Positions 24,042-36,307 of a DNA stretch of 64,000 bases are shown here, one piece after another. The notes below the pieces were generated by a model. It ran no database searches, was not told where the DNA came from, and saw only the letters and a list, made by a program, of their open reading frames with translations. Source of the DNA: Podospora comata. Its lineage: Eukaryota > Ascomycota > Sordariomycetes > Sordariales > Podosporaceae. The first letter of the stretch is position 1. Every line of letters starts with the position of its first letter. Position numbers and translations under genes: made by a program. The DNA lies in NCBI GenBank assembly GCA_017354895.1, contig CP071494.1, forward strand, positions 4,402,001 through 4,466,000, in the 5' to 3' direction.

Positions 24042-27000
24042 AGAGGCTGAAGAACGAGGACGCAGTCAATTGATGTCTGCCTTTTCCCAATCCGGAGATT
24101 AGTTTGCCCTTTTGGAGTCTTTCGATGTCAGGACCCAGACATTCATGTACCACCACATTGCCTCGCGCTTCACATGCATCATTTGTGTGTCTTTCTTTTC
24201 CTTGGCTGTTTGCCCTGTTTATCGGTTGTCATGTGCTCCAGCAAGGAGTTGGGCGGGTCACCTTAATACCTCTTATGTTTTGTGGGGATGTACTGGGAGT
24301 GTGAGGACAGAGAGCTGGACGATGTGGGATATGATGAAGGCATCTCTTCTCTAGCTCTCGCTCGGCACTCCTGGGAATGGAGCGTTTTCCTAATCTGGGA
24401 TTGGATCTTACGGCAAAGGGGGAGAACACATGCAAGGGCCCGCAACGTCCGTGACGACGTGCGGAATAGGAAAGGCTTCTTCTAGCGGAGGTTGCCGCCT
24501 CGGATCTCTTTGATGGAAAGGCGGTTGGTGATTCTGGCCAATTGGGCTATGGAGCTTTTCAGAGCATTGCTTGCTTGTGTATCTTCTATTAGGAACGGGT
24601 TCGTCAGGAATCCGACAGGGCAAGGATGTTGTGAAGCTCTCTGCCATGGCAGAACCTCCCACAAGGAGGAGATGGAAACCGGCTTGTACCGCTTTGATCA
24701 ATTGAGGAAAAGTTATCAAGATGTGTGATGATGACCGTATATGCCTCTTAGCCAGGGCTGCGCAGAGATACGAGTACAACTGGCCGGGGGCAACGCCGTG
24801 AGTGACGAACATGGGCAATGATGGATTACAGGTCTGGATCAGGTGAATAAAACAGAAAAACATAGAGTAATTAAAAAAGTTGGCCAGTGATATGTTGTTC
24901 GTACCTGTCACCAGTGTACATGAATACCACCCACCTCGAAGCACCCTTCTCTATCTCATCATGCTCTTACAAGTCGCCAAATGAAGCTGATGAAGGCTGA
25001 TTACTGATAAACAAGGCTTGAGAAGCAAAATCAGAACAGGGCTGAGGGTTATATCGCCTTCAACAACGGGGGCCAATGCCTCAATGGGTCACCTCAGCTG
25101 ATGTATCACGGCGTTGAGTGATCAGTCCATCTGTCAGGAAAGCCCAGGGGGGGGGAAGAGTTGAAATTGGGATGGGGGCTCCAGTGGTTAGACTGCTACA
25201 CAGGGCAAGAAAGACCGAGTTACATGCGATGTCTCCGAGCAGCGCTGAAAGCAGAAACTAGCGGCGCTGCAATTGAAAGCGCCAAGGCCCCGTGAGACAG
25301 AGAAACTGGCCCAATCAGTTTGCAACGTTTGCCAGACGGGGCCAACCAAACTGCTGGGTCAGGGCCGGCTAGCTCTTTTAGGCCAATAGCACTTCCTCAC
25401 TTTATTATCCCGAATCCCTTATTTCTACCCGACTTTCTTTTCCCAGATCATCACACCCACATCCTCAGCGAGACCGCGGTCGGTCGGCACTATCAGCAGC
25501 AGAATGATTGATTGTCTTCTCAACTCATCGCCCCATCTTGTCTGCGGTTCTCCTCCACGTCGGCCCCTACCCGTTGACACCCCCTGGTCGTGCTGTCGGC
25601 ACACACACATTATCTCTCCACCATGAGAGGCAGGTGAAGTTACAACGCCAAGAAGCCTTGTTGTGCAGAGACAAAGTTACACCAGATTGACCAATGTGTC
25701 TCGCAACATCAAAGTATCCATCAGGTACCCGGTTGCGCTGCAGAATCGAGTGGGCCTCGCGCTACTGCAAGTCACCCGCCAGCTGTCACTCACATTTCAC
25801 CTGCACACATCTCCAGCCGATCGCCTTTCCCAGGGAGCCATCTCCCGTCCGTCCCCTGATATTATATCGAGTGCCACAGCAGCAGAAACCGTGCAGCTCA
25901 CTGGTTTCCCTGCAGGAACACTTGTCAGCGTCAGACTCACCTTTGATCCTCATCTTCAACATCCCCTCTCTGATTGGGCACAGCACACGGCCGACCTCGC
26001 CGACCGAGATAACAAGCACAGAGACGCCAAGACACAGGCGATGGCGCTCATCAACTTTTGTGGGTGATTGCAGCGAGATGTCTCTGACCCGTGGTAGAAA
26101 CGGCGACTTATACATCAGCTCCGAAATGGCCTGTACTCTCCGACCTACCTATCTACGATCAAACTACACACCATCACTACCTTACTTGCTAGACATACGA
26201 AGGGCGTCTGTACTTGCCCAACAGCGGAAAGATTACAAAGTTCGTCTTACATACAGTCTCCGCCTACCCCGTGGCTTTTTGTTGTCCAAGGTGGACCACT
26301 AGGAGGCACATACTTAGGGTATCAACAAGCATTCGATGCTTAGGATCACCCCCTCCATGATCTCCAGATCTCCGCAGCCGAGTCCCAGAACCATGGATCG
26401 AGATTCGGACGGCGCACATCAACCAGCACCCCCACAGGACAGGGTTCTGGGTAGCTGTCAAGCATTTCTGGGGTCCAGTGAGCTGAGGAACTAGGTACCC
26501 TGTCACATTTTCATCAGCTTGCCTCAGCTGTATCACATTTTCACATCCCGCATTTCAAAACCTCAAAAGCAACAAAACAGAAGAGCCAAGCCGACACGAT
26601 GGTGACCGAGCCGCTTTTCCGCAGGGCATGAAGCTCACCTTACTTAACTGGGTGAAAGCTGACACACTTCGATCTAACTTGTAGTGTTTTATGTGAGGCT
26701 TACCGGAGTGTTTACTCCTTGCTGAAGATGATGAGGATTGGCATCGACATTGCCGTAATGAGGGATGAACAGAAAACGATGATACCGCGACACCCAGCCG
26801 AGCTGGCTTGGAATATGTCTGTGGACACCCGAGACAAGATACCAAAAGATTGAGGGTTGGAACTCAGATACACGGGGGACTGACAACCGCCATCCAGCCT
26901 CGTTTGTGACAGATCACCGCCCTTTATCCCTCCCCACGGCAACGCTTCCTGTGTTTCTCGGGTCTTGATCGCCAGTCTCAGGCCGCCCAGCCCAGCCCTC

Positions 27001-28164
27001 AACTTTGACAGACGCCTGCCAAACAGGGACAGGACAAGTAACGTCCACTATTAGGGAGCTAGTCGTCGGTCCGCCGCCAGGCGCCCCAGATTTAGGGCCA
27101 TCACCATGAGTAGCTTGTAGGATGCCGCTGTGTCTTTAGTCAAGAACCCCGTCCTCCATCTCCACTGCCTTGAAGGAAAAGGCCGAGCCTAGGAGTCTCA
27201 TGAGGTTTGCCTTGACATACCCTACAGCGACTTCCACGGATGGATGATCAAGGGAACCTTGAGGGAGCGGAAGAGGGACAGGAGGCCTAAGGTTTTCGGG
27301 TTTTTTGTTCTGCTCGAGGACATGGCCGGGCACACACACAACGCTCGAGCAGAGTCGTTGCGTATATGGGCCATGGAGTGTGACATTTGCAAGAAGAAGT
27401 CAGACAAGGTACACTGACTGGACGGACTTTATTCAACGCCCCATGCACGTAGCCGACAAGGGGATCACTTACATACATGCATGGTGAGCCATACGAGGGA
27501 GGAATGCAGGTCGCTCCTCCTACACCCTCTCCCTCCACAGCCAGGGGCATCATCCTTCGTGTTTCTTCTTCTACTCACCGAGACCTTCATGGGTAGGTGA
27601 GTAAAATCGGCGTGTGACTGGACTGCAATCGCCCGTGAGGGTTAGGGAGTAGAAGAACAAAGTTTGCGAGGGAGAGGTGGCGGCGCCTGCACCGGTCCGT
27701 TCGGCTAGGGTGCATTAGTTTTTGAAGGGAAAAGGTAGGCCGGGCTGGAGGGGATGGACATGTGATTTGTTGATCTGGGCCAAGAGGGAGTGGGAGGGCT
27801 GGGGAGGCCGGGTTACTAGGTTGGGTACTCCGTACATATGGCGGCGGTGTGGGTGGTGAGTGAGGCTGTGGGTTGGGTCACTTTGTGGTGTGGTGAGGGT
27901 GAGGTTGAGTACATAGGGTGGGTGGAAGGGTGGGGGGTGCGGGGGGTATGCATAGCTTACCACGAACGGAGAGCAAAAGTCACACCATTAGGTGTACTCT
28001 GTTTGGAAAGGTAAGGTTGTAGAGGTATGTTTGATGTCAAAGTGTACAGATGGATTGATGATGATAGGTTGAGACTGTTTTCATGGAGATGTACCGTAAT
28101 GTAATGAGATGACAAGCATGGCAATGTAAACTATTGATCGATTATTTGTCTAGTGATCATGGCC

Positions 28165-28269
<105 letters not shown>

Positions 28270-28910
28270 GGATGGTGTCTGCGTTGGATACTCACCGAGG
28301 CACACCTCGCCTAAGGGGTGGGTGATTTCTTTTGACAGGAAAGCAGCAAGCATAGCGTAGAAGACAGAGGTGAGGCGCACACCGGTTTCATAGTTTTCTT
28401 CTTCTTTTGTTTCAAGTAACAACCTAGGCTGGGCATATCTACACGCACGCGGTGTTGTCATGAGCTTTGCCTGCCATGATCCCTAATCTCTCACTAGGTA
28501 GGTAGGATCGCTCATGGAGGTAGGCGTCAGTACACAGGCAAAAGAGTTGGGGAGGAGATGCGGTGATGGCTTTTTGCTTAGATCTGTGAATGGGTGGGGT
28601 TCAGCCTTGATTCATGTCAGTTACTGATCCCTTCTAACAGGGTGAGAGGATGTGGGCGGGTAGGTTGGCGATTGAGATTTCCAAGTTGATCTACTGCTAG
28701 GTTGACGCAACGGCGACCAAGTGGAAAGCTTTCCAGGATGGGAGAGAGTTGGAGAAACGATAACAGGGCGTTTGCTTGGAGTTAGTTGCTTGTTTTGGTA
28801 TACTATGGGGGGACGGGGTAAAAGTATTTCTTTACTGCTTGGCTCTTTCGACAAAATGACATATCAGCCCTCCTACTTTGCTTTAGAGTGGAGGTAGATA
28901 GTTTGTGAGT

Positions 28911-28928
28911 TACAGGTAGGTACCTGTA
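28911..28928. repeat. 18 bp inverted repeat TACAGGTA-GG-TACCTGTA
   Basis: The 8 bp arms TACAGGTA and TACCTGTA are perfect reverse complements with a 2 bp spacer. Related TAGGTAGG/GGTACCTACC strings recur in this window (28500, 30191, 59455, 62565). Confidence 0.9.
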
Positions 28929-29633
28929 GTATAGTAAAGAGCACGCAGGATATGGAGTCTATTCGCTGCCTACATGCCTCCGTGTACAAAGGGGGGCAGG
29001 CTAACCCCCTTCTTGCCCTCTTGAAGTGCTGATTTTGAAAACGGAAAGACGTTCCGAAAAAGATGCTGGCCGTTGCTACAGTATATATGTATCACGCTTA
29101 TCTTGCTTTGACTAGGAATGGAGGGGCTAACTATCTTCTTAAACTATGTGTGAACAAAAGTCCATTCCATTTCAAGCCATCACTAGTTGGTTGGTTTATA
29201 TCGCTTATTCGCTGTGATTCATGGCGAAGAGGATTCAAAAACACTTCGGCTTAGGCCCTTTGCCAACATACTCACCGACTCAAAAACAAAAAGTTGAGAC
29301 TGCCGGTGGGAAATCAAGGCTTTTGGGAAATAGTTCAATGGGGACTTTGGGAATGGTTGACAAAGAGCACTGTTGACATGATCAATATACGGCCAGAAAC
29401 AGTTCAATAGGCCTGCCTTTAGACACAGTTTGCTACTTCTTGCTATCATCACTGGGCCTGGCATCTTTTGATAGTTAAGGAACAAGGCAATGGTCTTGAC
29501 GCCAACACTTACAGCAACTCGAGGCTGAGAAATCAGCATAGAAGTAGGGTAAAAAAAAAAAAAAGAACAAATCAAGCGAAAATCAGTAAGAAAGAATTGT
29601 CATTTCATTATTCCATTTCATGCCACCTTGCTG

Positions 29634-29658
29634 TGTGCTGTGCTGTGCTGTGCTATGC
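29634..29658. repeat. Short GTGCT tandem repeat
   Basis: About five copies of GTGCT/GTGCTAT-like units lie just beyond the 3' end of calcineurin B. Confidence 0.8.
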
Positions 29659-29727
29659 TAGAAAACTCTCTTGTTTGGTTGTCTAATGTTCGCAAAGCAT
29701 GCCTGTCCATCATTCCTCTCCCCAGGT

Positions 29728-30586
29728 CTAGAATTGATCTGTTCATCTTGTTTGAGCAAACACAAGCCCTTCGTCACTTCGAAATCGAGGGAGAACATAC
29801 CTAGCGTCATACTCATGCTGACATCCGTATTCTCCACCATCTTGGTAAACTCCTCAAAACTGATCTTCCCGTCCTTGTCCAGGTCGGCCTCCATGATGGT
29901 CTTGTCCACAATCTGCTGCAGCTGCTGGTCCTTGAGGTTGTTGCCCACCATCATCTTCAGGACGATGAACAGCTCGCCGTTGGAGATGTAGCCGTCACGG
30001 TCAATGTCGTAGACCTTGAAGGCGAACCGGAGCTTCTGCTCCTTGTTGCCCTTGGAGGAGAAGGCGGAAAGGCCAGAGACGAACTCTTGGAAGTCGACGT
30101 CGCCGCCGCCGTCTTCGTCGAAGATGGCAATCATTCTTTGGGATGGGTGTTAGTTAGGATTTGGGGGTTGGGTGAGAGGAAAGGGGGGGAGGTACCTACC
30201 TGGTGGCGAGTGGGTTGGAGGATATTTGAGGGAGCGAAAGGAACTCCTCGCGCTCGATAGTGCCGGAGTTATCCTGTTTGTGTTGAACAAGTCGTATTAG
30301 CCCCATATTCGTCATATCTCTCCCATTCTCTCGGGACATTCCCATCCTCTTTCCTGTTCCTATTCCCCGTTGATCCTTGTTCTAACGAATATGAAATGAA
30401 CATGCCTTATCCAACTTCATAAACCTCTTCCGCAGCCGGTCAACTTCATCCCTGTCGACTATTCATGGTGAAAAAAAACACATGTCAATAACTTGTCCCC
30501 ATCATTTCTCCTGAATGTCACGGTGAAAACCAACAGTTGGACCCCTGAACAATGTTGTCCAGCACGCTGCTGGTCTGGTTGCCCAT
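29728..30586 (-). CDS. CNB1: Calcineurin regulatory subunit B
   Basis: Five exons, 30586-30535, 30458-30406, 30273-30200, 30135-29801 and 29738-29728; 174 aa, the usual fungal length. It starts [18 protein letters not shown], with Gly2 in an N-myristoylation context. Four EF-hands follow; the loops begin [36 protein letters not shown] and [12 protein letters not shown]. The tail MSMTLDQF is completed by a last exon of only 11 bases. It pairs with the catalytic subunit CnaA to form the Ca/calmodulin-dependent phosphatase that signals through Crz1. Intron 2 (30274-30405, 132 bp) begins GCATGT after LDK, so it is a GC-AG intron; no GT in the area keeps the frame. Calmodulin, the activator of calcineurin, lies 16 kb away. 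Confidence 0.95.
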
Positions 30587-32100
30587 TTTGACTGATAATT
30601 ATCTTCCGCCGAGTATTATATTTCTGCCTGTATGCTCTCGCCTAGAGAATGTCTTCTTGAAGAAGAAGGGAAAAAAGTCGGTTGGAGCGGTTTGGTGCTG
30701 TCGCGAGTCGTCAGTGGCGGTAAAGGTGCGGCGGAGGGTGTCGATCAGGTTAATGAAAGAATGCTGAGTGTTGAAAGGGTCAAGTTTGCGCAAGAAATCA
30801 AAACCAAACAGGACAAGATATCAAAGAAGGTTGCTGAATAAAGCTGCCCGCTACTCTCTACTCGTGAGATATCGATATCGGCGCAGGCGGTCGGCGGTCG
30901 AGGCTGCAGGAGCAAGTAGTGTAATTCGGTACCCAAGTTCCAGGTTCGTCGTCGTGATATTGCAGCGGAATAAGTTGATCCGTCTGTCAGGTGAGGCTGA
31001 GGTTCGTCTAGTTCAGGAGCTTTTCCCCAACTCCTATTTTCGATGAGGGTTTGCTTTGCGATCAACAACACACGGCTTCTGGACTCTCTCCCAAACCCAA
31101 CTGGCGGCGGCGACTTACGAAAAGCGGGGTGCGGCACAACACAGAGGTTCCAAATCAGGCCCCCCAGCCCAGGGTCTGACGAGGAGTGGGGGTGATCTCA
31201 AGCCACAAGCTGCCGCCACACACGGTCGTCATGACTGACGCACGAGCCACATTTATTCCAGGTTGCCTTGGCAAACGAAGCGAGGCAACAAACGGGCAGG
31301 GCCTCACCTTGATTTGTTCTCACCTCACCTTGCGCGTCACCCCCCGGCCGCGAAACAGCGTCGCGTTCAGGCGCCCATCCCTGGCAAGCTGAGGAAGGCG
31401 AAAGAACGGAATGCACGTGCCAGACACACCGCAAAGAGAGGAGAAGTTGTATGAGAGATTGAATTGCAGTCCAATCACACTATAAAATTCAGTGGTTGAT
31501 GATGATACTTTATGAGATTTCAAATAAAGTGGCTTTAAAATGTCGAATTTGAAGCTAAAAAAAGTCCATTCCCTTATTTGCAGTGAACTAACAATGAAAA
31601 TAAAAAAAAACTGACGTCAAGACATTGCGCGGCTGTGAATTGTTCCAAGCATCTCCTCTCCAAGATAAGGGATGCGCTCTTTCGCAGCAGCAGAGCCTGA
31701 TTTTTAGGTGCAAAGAGGGGCAGATTGCTTGGTGTTTGTTGCTGCTGCTGCGCCCTTTGAACAATTTACTGGGTGCAGCACGGGAAATGCGCGCTCTCCC
31801 AATCGGCTAGGCAGGTAGGGAAGAGTGGGCACGTTCCCCCCCTTTCAAAGAGCCCGGCCAAAGTCAGCCAATCGCCAGAAGCGTCCTGGAACACGCCGCC
31901 AAAACAGCAAATTCTGCGCCAGAACTTCAACGACACTCCATCGCGATACGAGACTTTGGCCATCAAAACACCACCAACAACGCCATTTTTGCATCGAAAA
32001 AATCGATACACTCCTTTCGCATGGTCCGCTGAATGATTTAAAAAAATTTTTATTAGGGGTTTCCCCAGGCTTTTTGCCCCTCTCACCGCCCCTAGCAGCC
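30587..32100. promoter_or_regulatory. Divergent CNB1/EPL1 intergenic region
   Basis: 1.5 kb separate the start codons. The EPL1 side stays open in the EPL1 frame from an ATG at 31825 (see findings). No known element recognised. Confidence 0.5.
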
Positions 32101-34046
32101 ATGGCGACCCGGAAGGTTAGGATCAAGAAGTTGGCTCCAAAAACGCCTCTATCCGTCCTCAGAGAAGACCAAATCGACCCTTCAGAATACGAACAACTCA
32201 CCTCCGAAGCCCAAATCGCAACCGGTGTCGAACAGGCCGAGGAAAATGTATGTCAAAAACTCACCTTGATTGACGGCCACGTGTCACGTGCACCAGCACG
32301 TGCACGGACCATATCAAGTTGCTCTTACACCACAAGACTTACCCAACAGCACTTGATAGCATTTGATACTGATCTTGAAATGACAGGAGTACCATCTTCA
32401 GGCAGTCCTGCAGCATGCAGGTGTCGCTGCCGACAAGGAAATCCCCGTCCCACCACCACAGGAGAGCACACTCAACTATGACGAGCTCTACTCACAGCGG
32501 TGCTCCCAGCCATCAACATATATCCGCTTCTCTCAAACAGTAGAAGAATGCATAGGATGTATGTATGACATGACGGAGGAGGACGATGTTTTTCTCAAGG
32601 CATACAACTCAAAACGAGCCGCCTCTGCCCAGCTCTCAGAAGATGACTTTGAGAAGATCATGGAGGTGTATGAGGACACCGCCTTCATCAAAACCCCGTT
32701 TGCCTCAATAGACCAGACAATAGCCCCATATGAGGAGATGCTCCAAGGCCTTCAAAGCTTGGAGAGAGGAAAGGTCATGCCTCACGCCAAAGAGATCTAT
32801 GAGTATTGGAAATCACGGCGGCAAGCTCTGAGCAACCGACCGTTACATCCCACTCTCAAGTTTGAGATCTCCCCTGACAGTGATGACATGGACCCCTATG
32901 TCTGTTTCCGTCGGCGAGAAGTACGTGCCACTCGCAAGACAAGAGCACGAGATGTGCTGTGCGCAGATAAGCTCAAGCGACTGCGGAGGGAGCTTGAGGA
33001 TGCGCGCCAGTTGGCCATGGCTGCCCACCAAAGGGAGCTTTTCAAGGCCGAGATGCTCAAGACTGACCGCGCCATCTTTGAGACGCGCGGGACACTCAAG
33101 GAGCTCAAGGTCAGGTTGGGGATCAAGACCGACGACGAAGATCTCGTCAACCAAAAGGTCAGTCTATCATGCCCTCTCCTACTGCCACCACCCTCAACGG
33201 ATACTGACCCGTCTCCAGCCCCAGAAACGAAAAGCGCCAGAGGCCCCTGCCGTCCAGCGACCCCCACCACCTGCCCAACTTCGTATGCCCGTACGACCAG
33301 ATGGCCGTCCTGCCGAGGCAGATCTCTCGCAGCTGGCTGATCGCCTTGCTGAGAAGGAGAACGAGCTCCGGATTGATATCGAGAAGAAGGTGCTGACCCA
33401 TAGCGAATGGAATCGCAACTATGTGGACTTGACTAGGGGTCCGTTGTCTCCGGTGCATGGGCCCCTTCAAGATCCCAACTTTAGGCCAGCCAAGACCCAA
33501 TATCTGATGACACCACCAGCTTCGGCGTCGTCGGTATCCATGGAGGAACCCACCCCTATGGAGCTTGACAAGCCAGAAAAGCCACGAGACTTTGGCCCGC
33601 TCTTGAAATTTAGGGGAGTAGCTCCGGATGAGGAGTCGAGAGCAAACCCGCCATCATACCGTCGGCGTATTGGTCGTCTCAATCGGCTGTGGATTGATCG
33701 TCGTGGCTTGGCTAGTCCTCCCCGTGAAGTCAGCGCAGAACAGTGCGACCGCTGGAAATATGACCAGTCGTCGGATGATGAGGACGAGCCCGAGGTGTAC
33801 GAGGTTGATCCCTTTGATACCCGGGCACTGAAATTCCGCGCCTCTGTCCCGCCTCCAGTGTGGATGACACACCGAGTAGTTCCTAACCCAAGAACTATGA
33901 TGCCAGCCGCGCAGGCTGCGATGATGCAGCAACAACAGCATCAGCAGCAACAGCAGCAACATCCAATACCGCCAAACCAACCGGCGTCACTACCAGCACA
34001 ACTGCAGGCGACGAAATCGCCTGCACAAGTGAAGGGAGCAACATGA
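32101..34046 (+). CDS. EPL1: Enhancer of polycomb-like protein 1, NuA4 subunit
   Basis: Three exons, 32101-32247, 32387-33157 and 33219-34046, with introns of 139 and 61 bp; 581 aa. It opens MATRKVRIKKLAPKTPL, the standard EPL1 start, and continues with the EPcA region (about 1-160: YDELYSQRCSQPSTYIRFSQ, VEECIGCMYDMTEEDDVFLK). The conserved basic EPcB-like block (PYVCFRRREVRATRKTRARD) follows at about 230. The C-terminus carries a conserved SYRRRIGRLNRLWIDRRGL and a Gln/His run encoded at 33929-33961. EPL1 scaffolds the Esa1 acetyltransferase module (piccolo NuA4) that acetylates H4 and H2A on nucleosomes. Intron 1 holds three CACGTG boxes. Length is ordinary for filamentous ascomycetes. Confidence 0.95.
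32278..32302. promoter_or_regulatory. CACGTG cluster in EPL1 intron 1
   Basis: Three CACGTG palindromes (32278, 32285, 32297) occur in 25 bp. The last two form the inverted repeat CACGTGC-ACCA-GCACGTG. CACGTG is the classical bHLH E-box (for example Cbf1/SREBP/Pho4-type factors); binding here is inferred only from the motif. Confidence 0.5.
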
Positions 34047-36307
34047 AGTTGTCCTTTGTGCTTCTGTGTATTTCGCCCTTATTTTTCCCCGTCGCCCGTT
34101 CAGGATGCGACGGGAGCAGCAAGCCACAAAGGTGGACTTGCTCTGTATATCCCCTCTCTCAACACTCCAATGGTGCATTTAGCGATGGGCTTGAAATAAG
34201 AGGAGCCCGTCGTGGCTGGCGAGGAGTTCGGTGCAGTTGGTTTTTGTGTAGCATATAATTGCGGAAGCGAGCGGGCGAGTGACGGATGATATATAGACGA
34301 CGGTGAAGACTATGCCATAGACATAGACGTCAGGGGCAAGGGCCAAGGCATGCCGGGCGGCTGAATAATAAAAAAAGAAAGCAGTGATATCTGCAAAAAC
34401 TAATTTGTCGTTCCAAACTTGCCGAAGTCGTGGTATTGGTGTGAGAATTTGCGTGAAGAATCGGAGGCGTTGTTTGGGTCCCAGTTATAGGTTCTGAGCG
34501 CCGGTGGTAGCTCGACAAAGTTTATCCCACAACCAATTGTGGAACTCACTTCGCAGCCGTTGAACATCGACATGGCCGAGGGCGGATGCGACGCATCAAG
34601 GCAGGTTGTGCCCAACGAAGCCGAGAGCATAACTCGAAGGGCTTTTCGCAGAATGCTGTGCAGAACGTTGGAAATCATCTTCCTGGCGAAAAGAAAGATG
34701 TCATCCCGCGAGGCAAATGGTAGCCGATGCGCCGGTGATTTTGCATCCCTGGGTGGAGTGATTGTTGGCGAGGGCTTTGTTCCACAGGGGAAGCACAAAC
34801 CAGCAGCGGGCTCAGAAGCAATTCCCAGCTGACCGCAGAAATGTGGGTCCACCTCTTATCCCAGCATGACGACCCTATCCGGGGGCGAACGGCAGGATGA
34901 AAAGGAGGAGCATTGTGTGCAATACCGACGCCGGAATCGTCGCGAGGTCTCGACATCGGCGTGAACGGTTCCGCTGAAAACTCTTGCGTGCTCTGCTGCT
35001 GGCACCGGCCGAGACCAAGGCAGAGGCAGAGAGCCACATGCGCGGGAATTCCGGGTCTTGATATCTGTGCAAGACGGCCACCCCGTAGAGTAGAGGAGAG
35101 CGCAAGCTTGTCAGATGAAGGGAAAACCAAGCTGTGACAGATCTCGAACACCGTAGCGATCCTGAGCAGGAGCGAGGCCACGTAGGAGTGTGGTTCGCCG
35201 GGGACAGATCAATGGCGAGCAGGCAGCTCCCGTGAGGGAAACAAGGCGCCATTGGCAGCTCCCGCGGGCTGATGCCGGGTATTTTTGAAGCAGATAGATG
35301 TGGAAGACTGTGACAAGTTTCCTCGAGGACAACGGTGTTTTGTGCGCTGATCGTGCATCTCTGGGTAAAAGCAAAGTCAGTCTCGGAATCATAAGCGCCG
35401 GAAGAAAGCCTTCCGCCAGGATGGAGGACGCCGTGGCAGGCAAGCTTGAGGTTTCCGGAGAATGAAAGCAGGAAATAGAACATACCTGAAGAATCGAGAG
35501 ATCACGGAGGAGATATACTCTTCGCCACCGGAGGTGCGGTCTTCAGGCCGGGAGGAGGGTGAAAGATCAGCATTGCTGGAGATAAGCACCAGAGCTCAGC
35601 TGGGACCCATGCGCTGGTCTTCAGGGGAGGAAATCGGGGTCAGAAAATGGAGGAGGGCAAAAGGTTTTGCAAGATGATGGTACAGACGAAGGAGGGGAAG
35701 GCTCCGGTTTGCCGGACATCATGGCAGGCAGTGTGTTGTGTGTGTGGCAGGATTGCTGATGTCGACAGCGATGGCTGCTAAAGAGAATTGGTACTTTCTC
35801 AGTGCAGTGGGGCCCACACTACCGAAGCCCCCAAAAGGCGTCGACTCCAGTCTTGCGGAGCCCTGCATCCTGATCCAATCGGGAAGTGCGCACGAGCCAA
35901 GATGGAAGCTTCGGTACGTACCCAGGCAGATCAACGTCCTGACCCCTCAGGGAAAGAAACCTATGCCCCGCTGACGAAATATCCGTCCCGTCAAAAAGCT
36001 ACCCCTCCTGCAGGCTATTGGCGGCCATCAGAGTTAATTACGACGTGTAAGAGACGAAGGCATTTTGTAGACCAACAGAGGCCTGATATTCACCTCGACT
36101 CTCTACGACCTATTAATTGAGTTTCTACACGTCAACCTGACTCCTCGTCCCAGCAAGCAACAACGCGCAACAACCCAGCGAAGTTCAGCCACCTCTCAAC
36201 CCTCCACCCCACCCCCACCATCCTCATCCCAACTCTGAATACTATCTAATCCGATCACGTCTCAACCTCACTCACTACCACCACCAGCACAACCACAACC
36301 CCCCAAC
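34047..36307. other. Intergenic, no gene seen
   Basis: 2.26 kb between EPL1 and KAE1. The longest frame (202 codons on the minus strand near 34875-35483) has no family resemblance or splice support. The last 150 bp before 36308 is C/A-rich leader sequence. Confidence 0.5.

Noticed and set aside
34875-35483. 202-codon minus-strand frame between EPL1 and KAE1
   Set aside because: No family resemblance, no splice partners, and composition like surrounding non-coding DNA.
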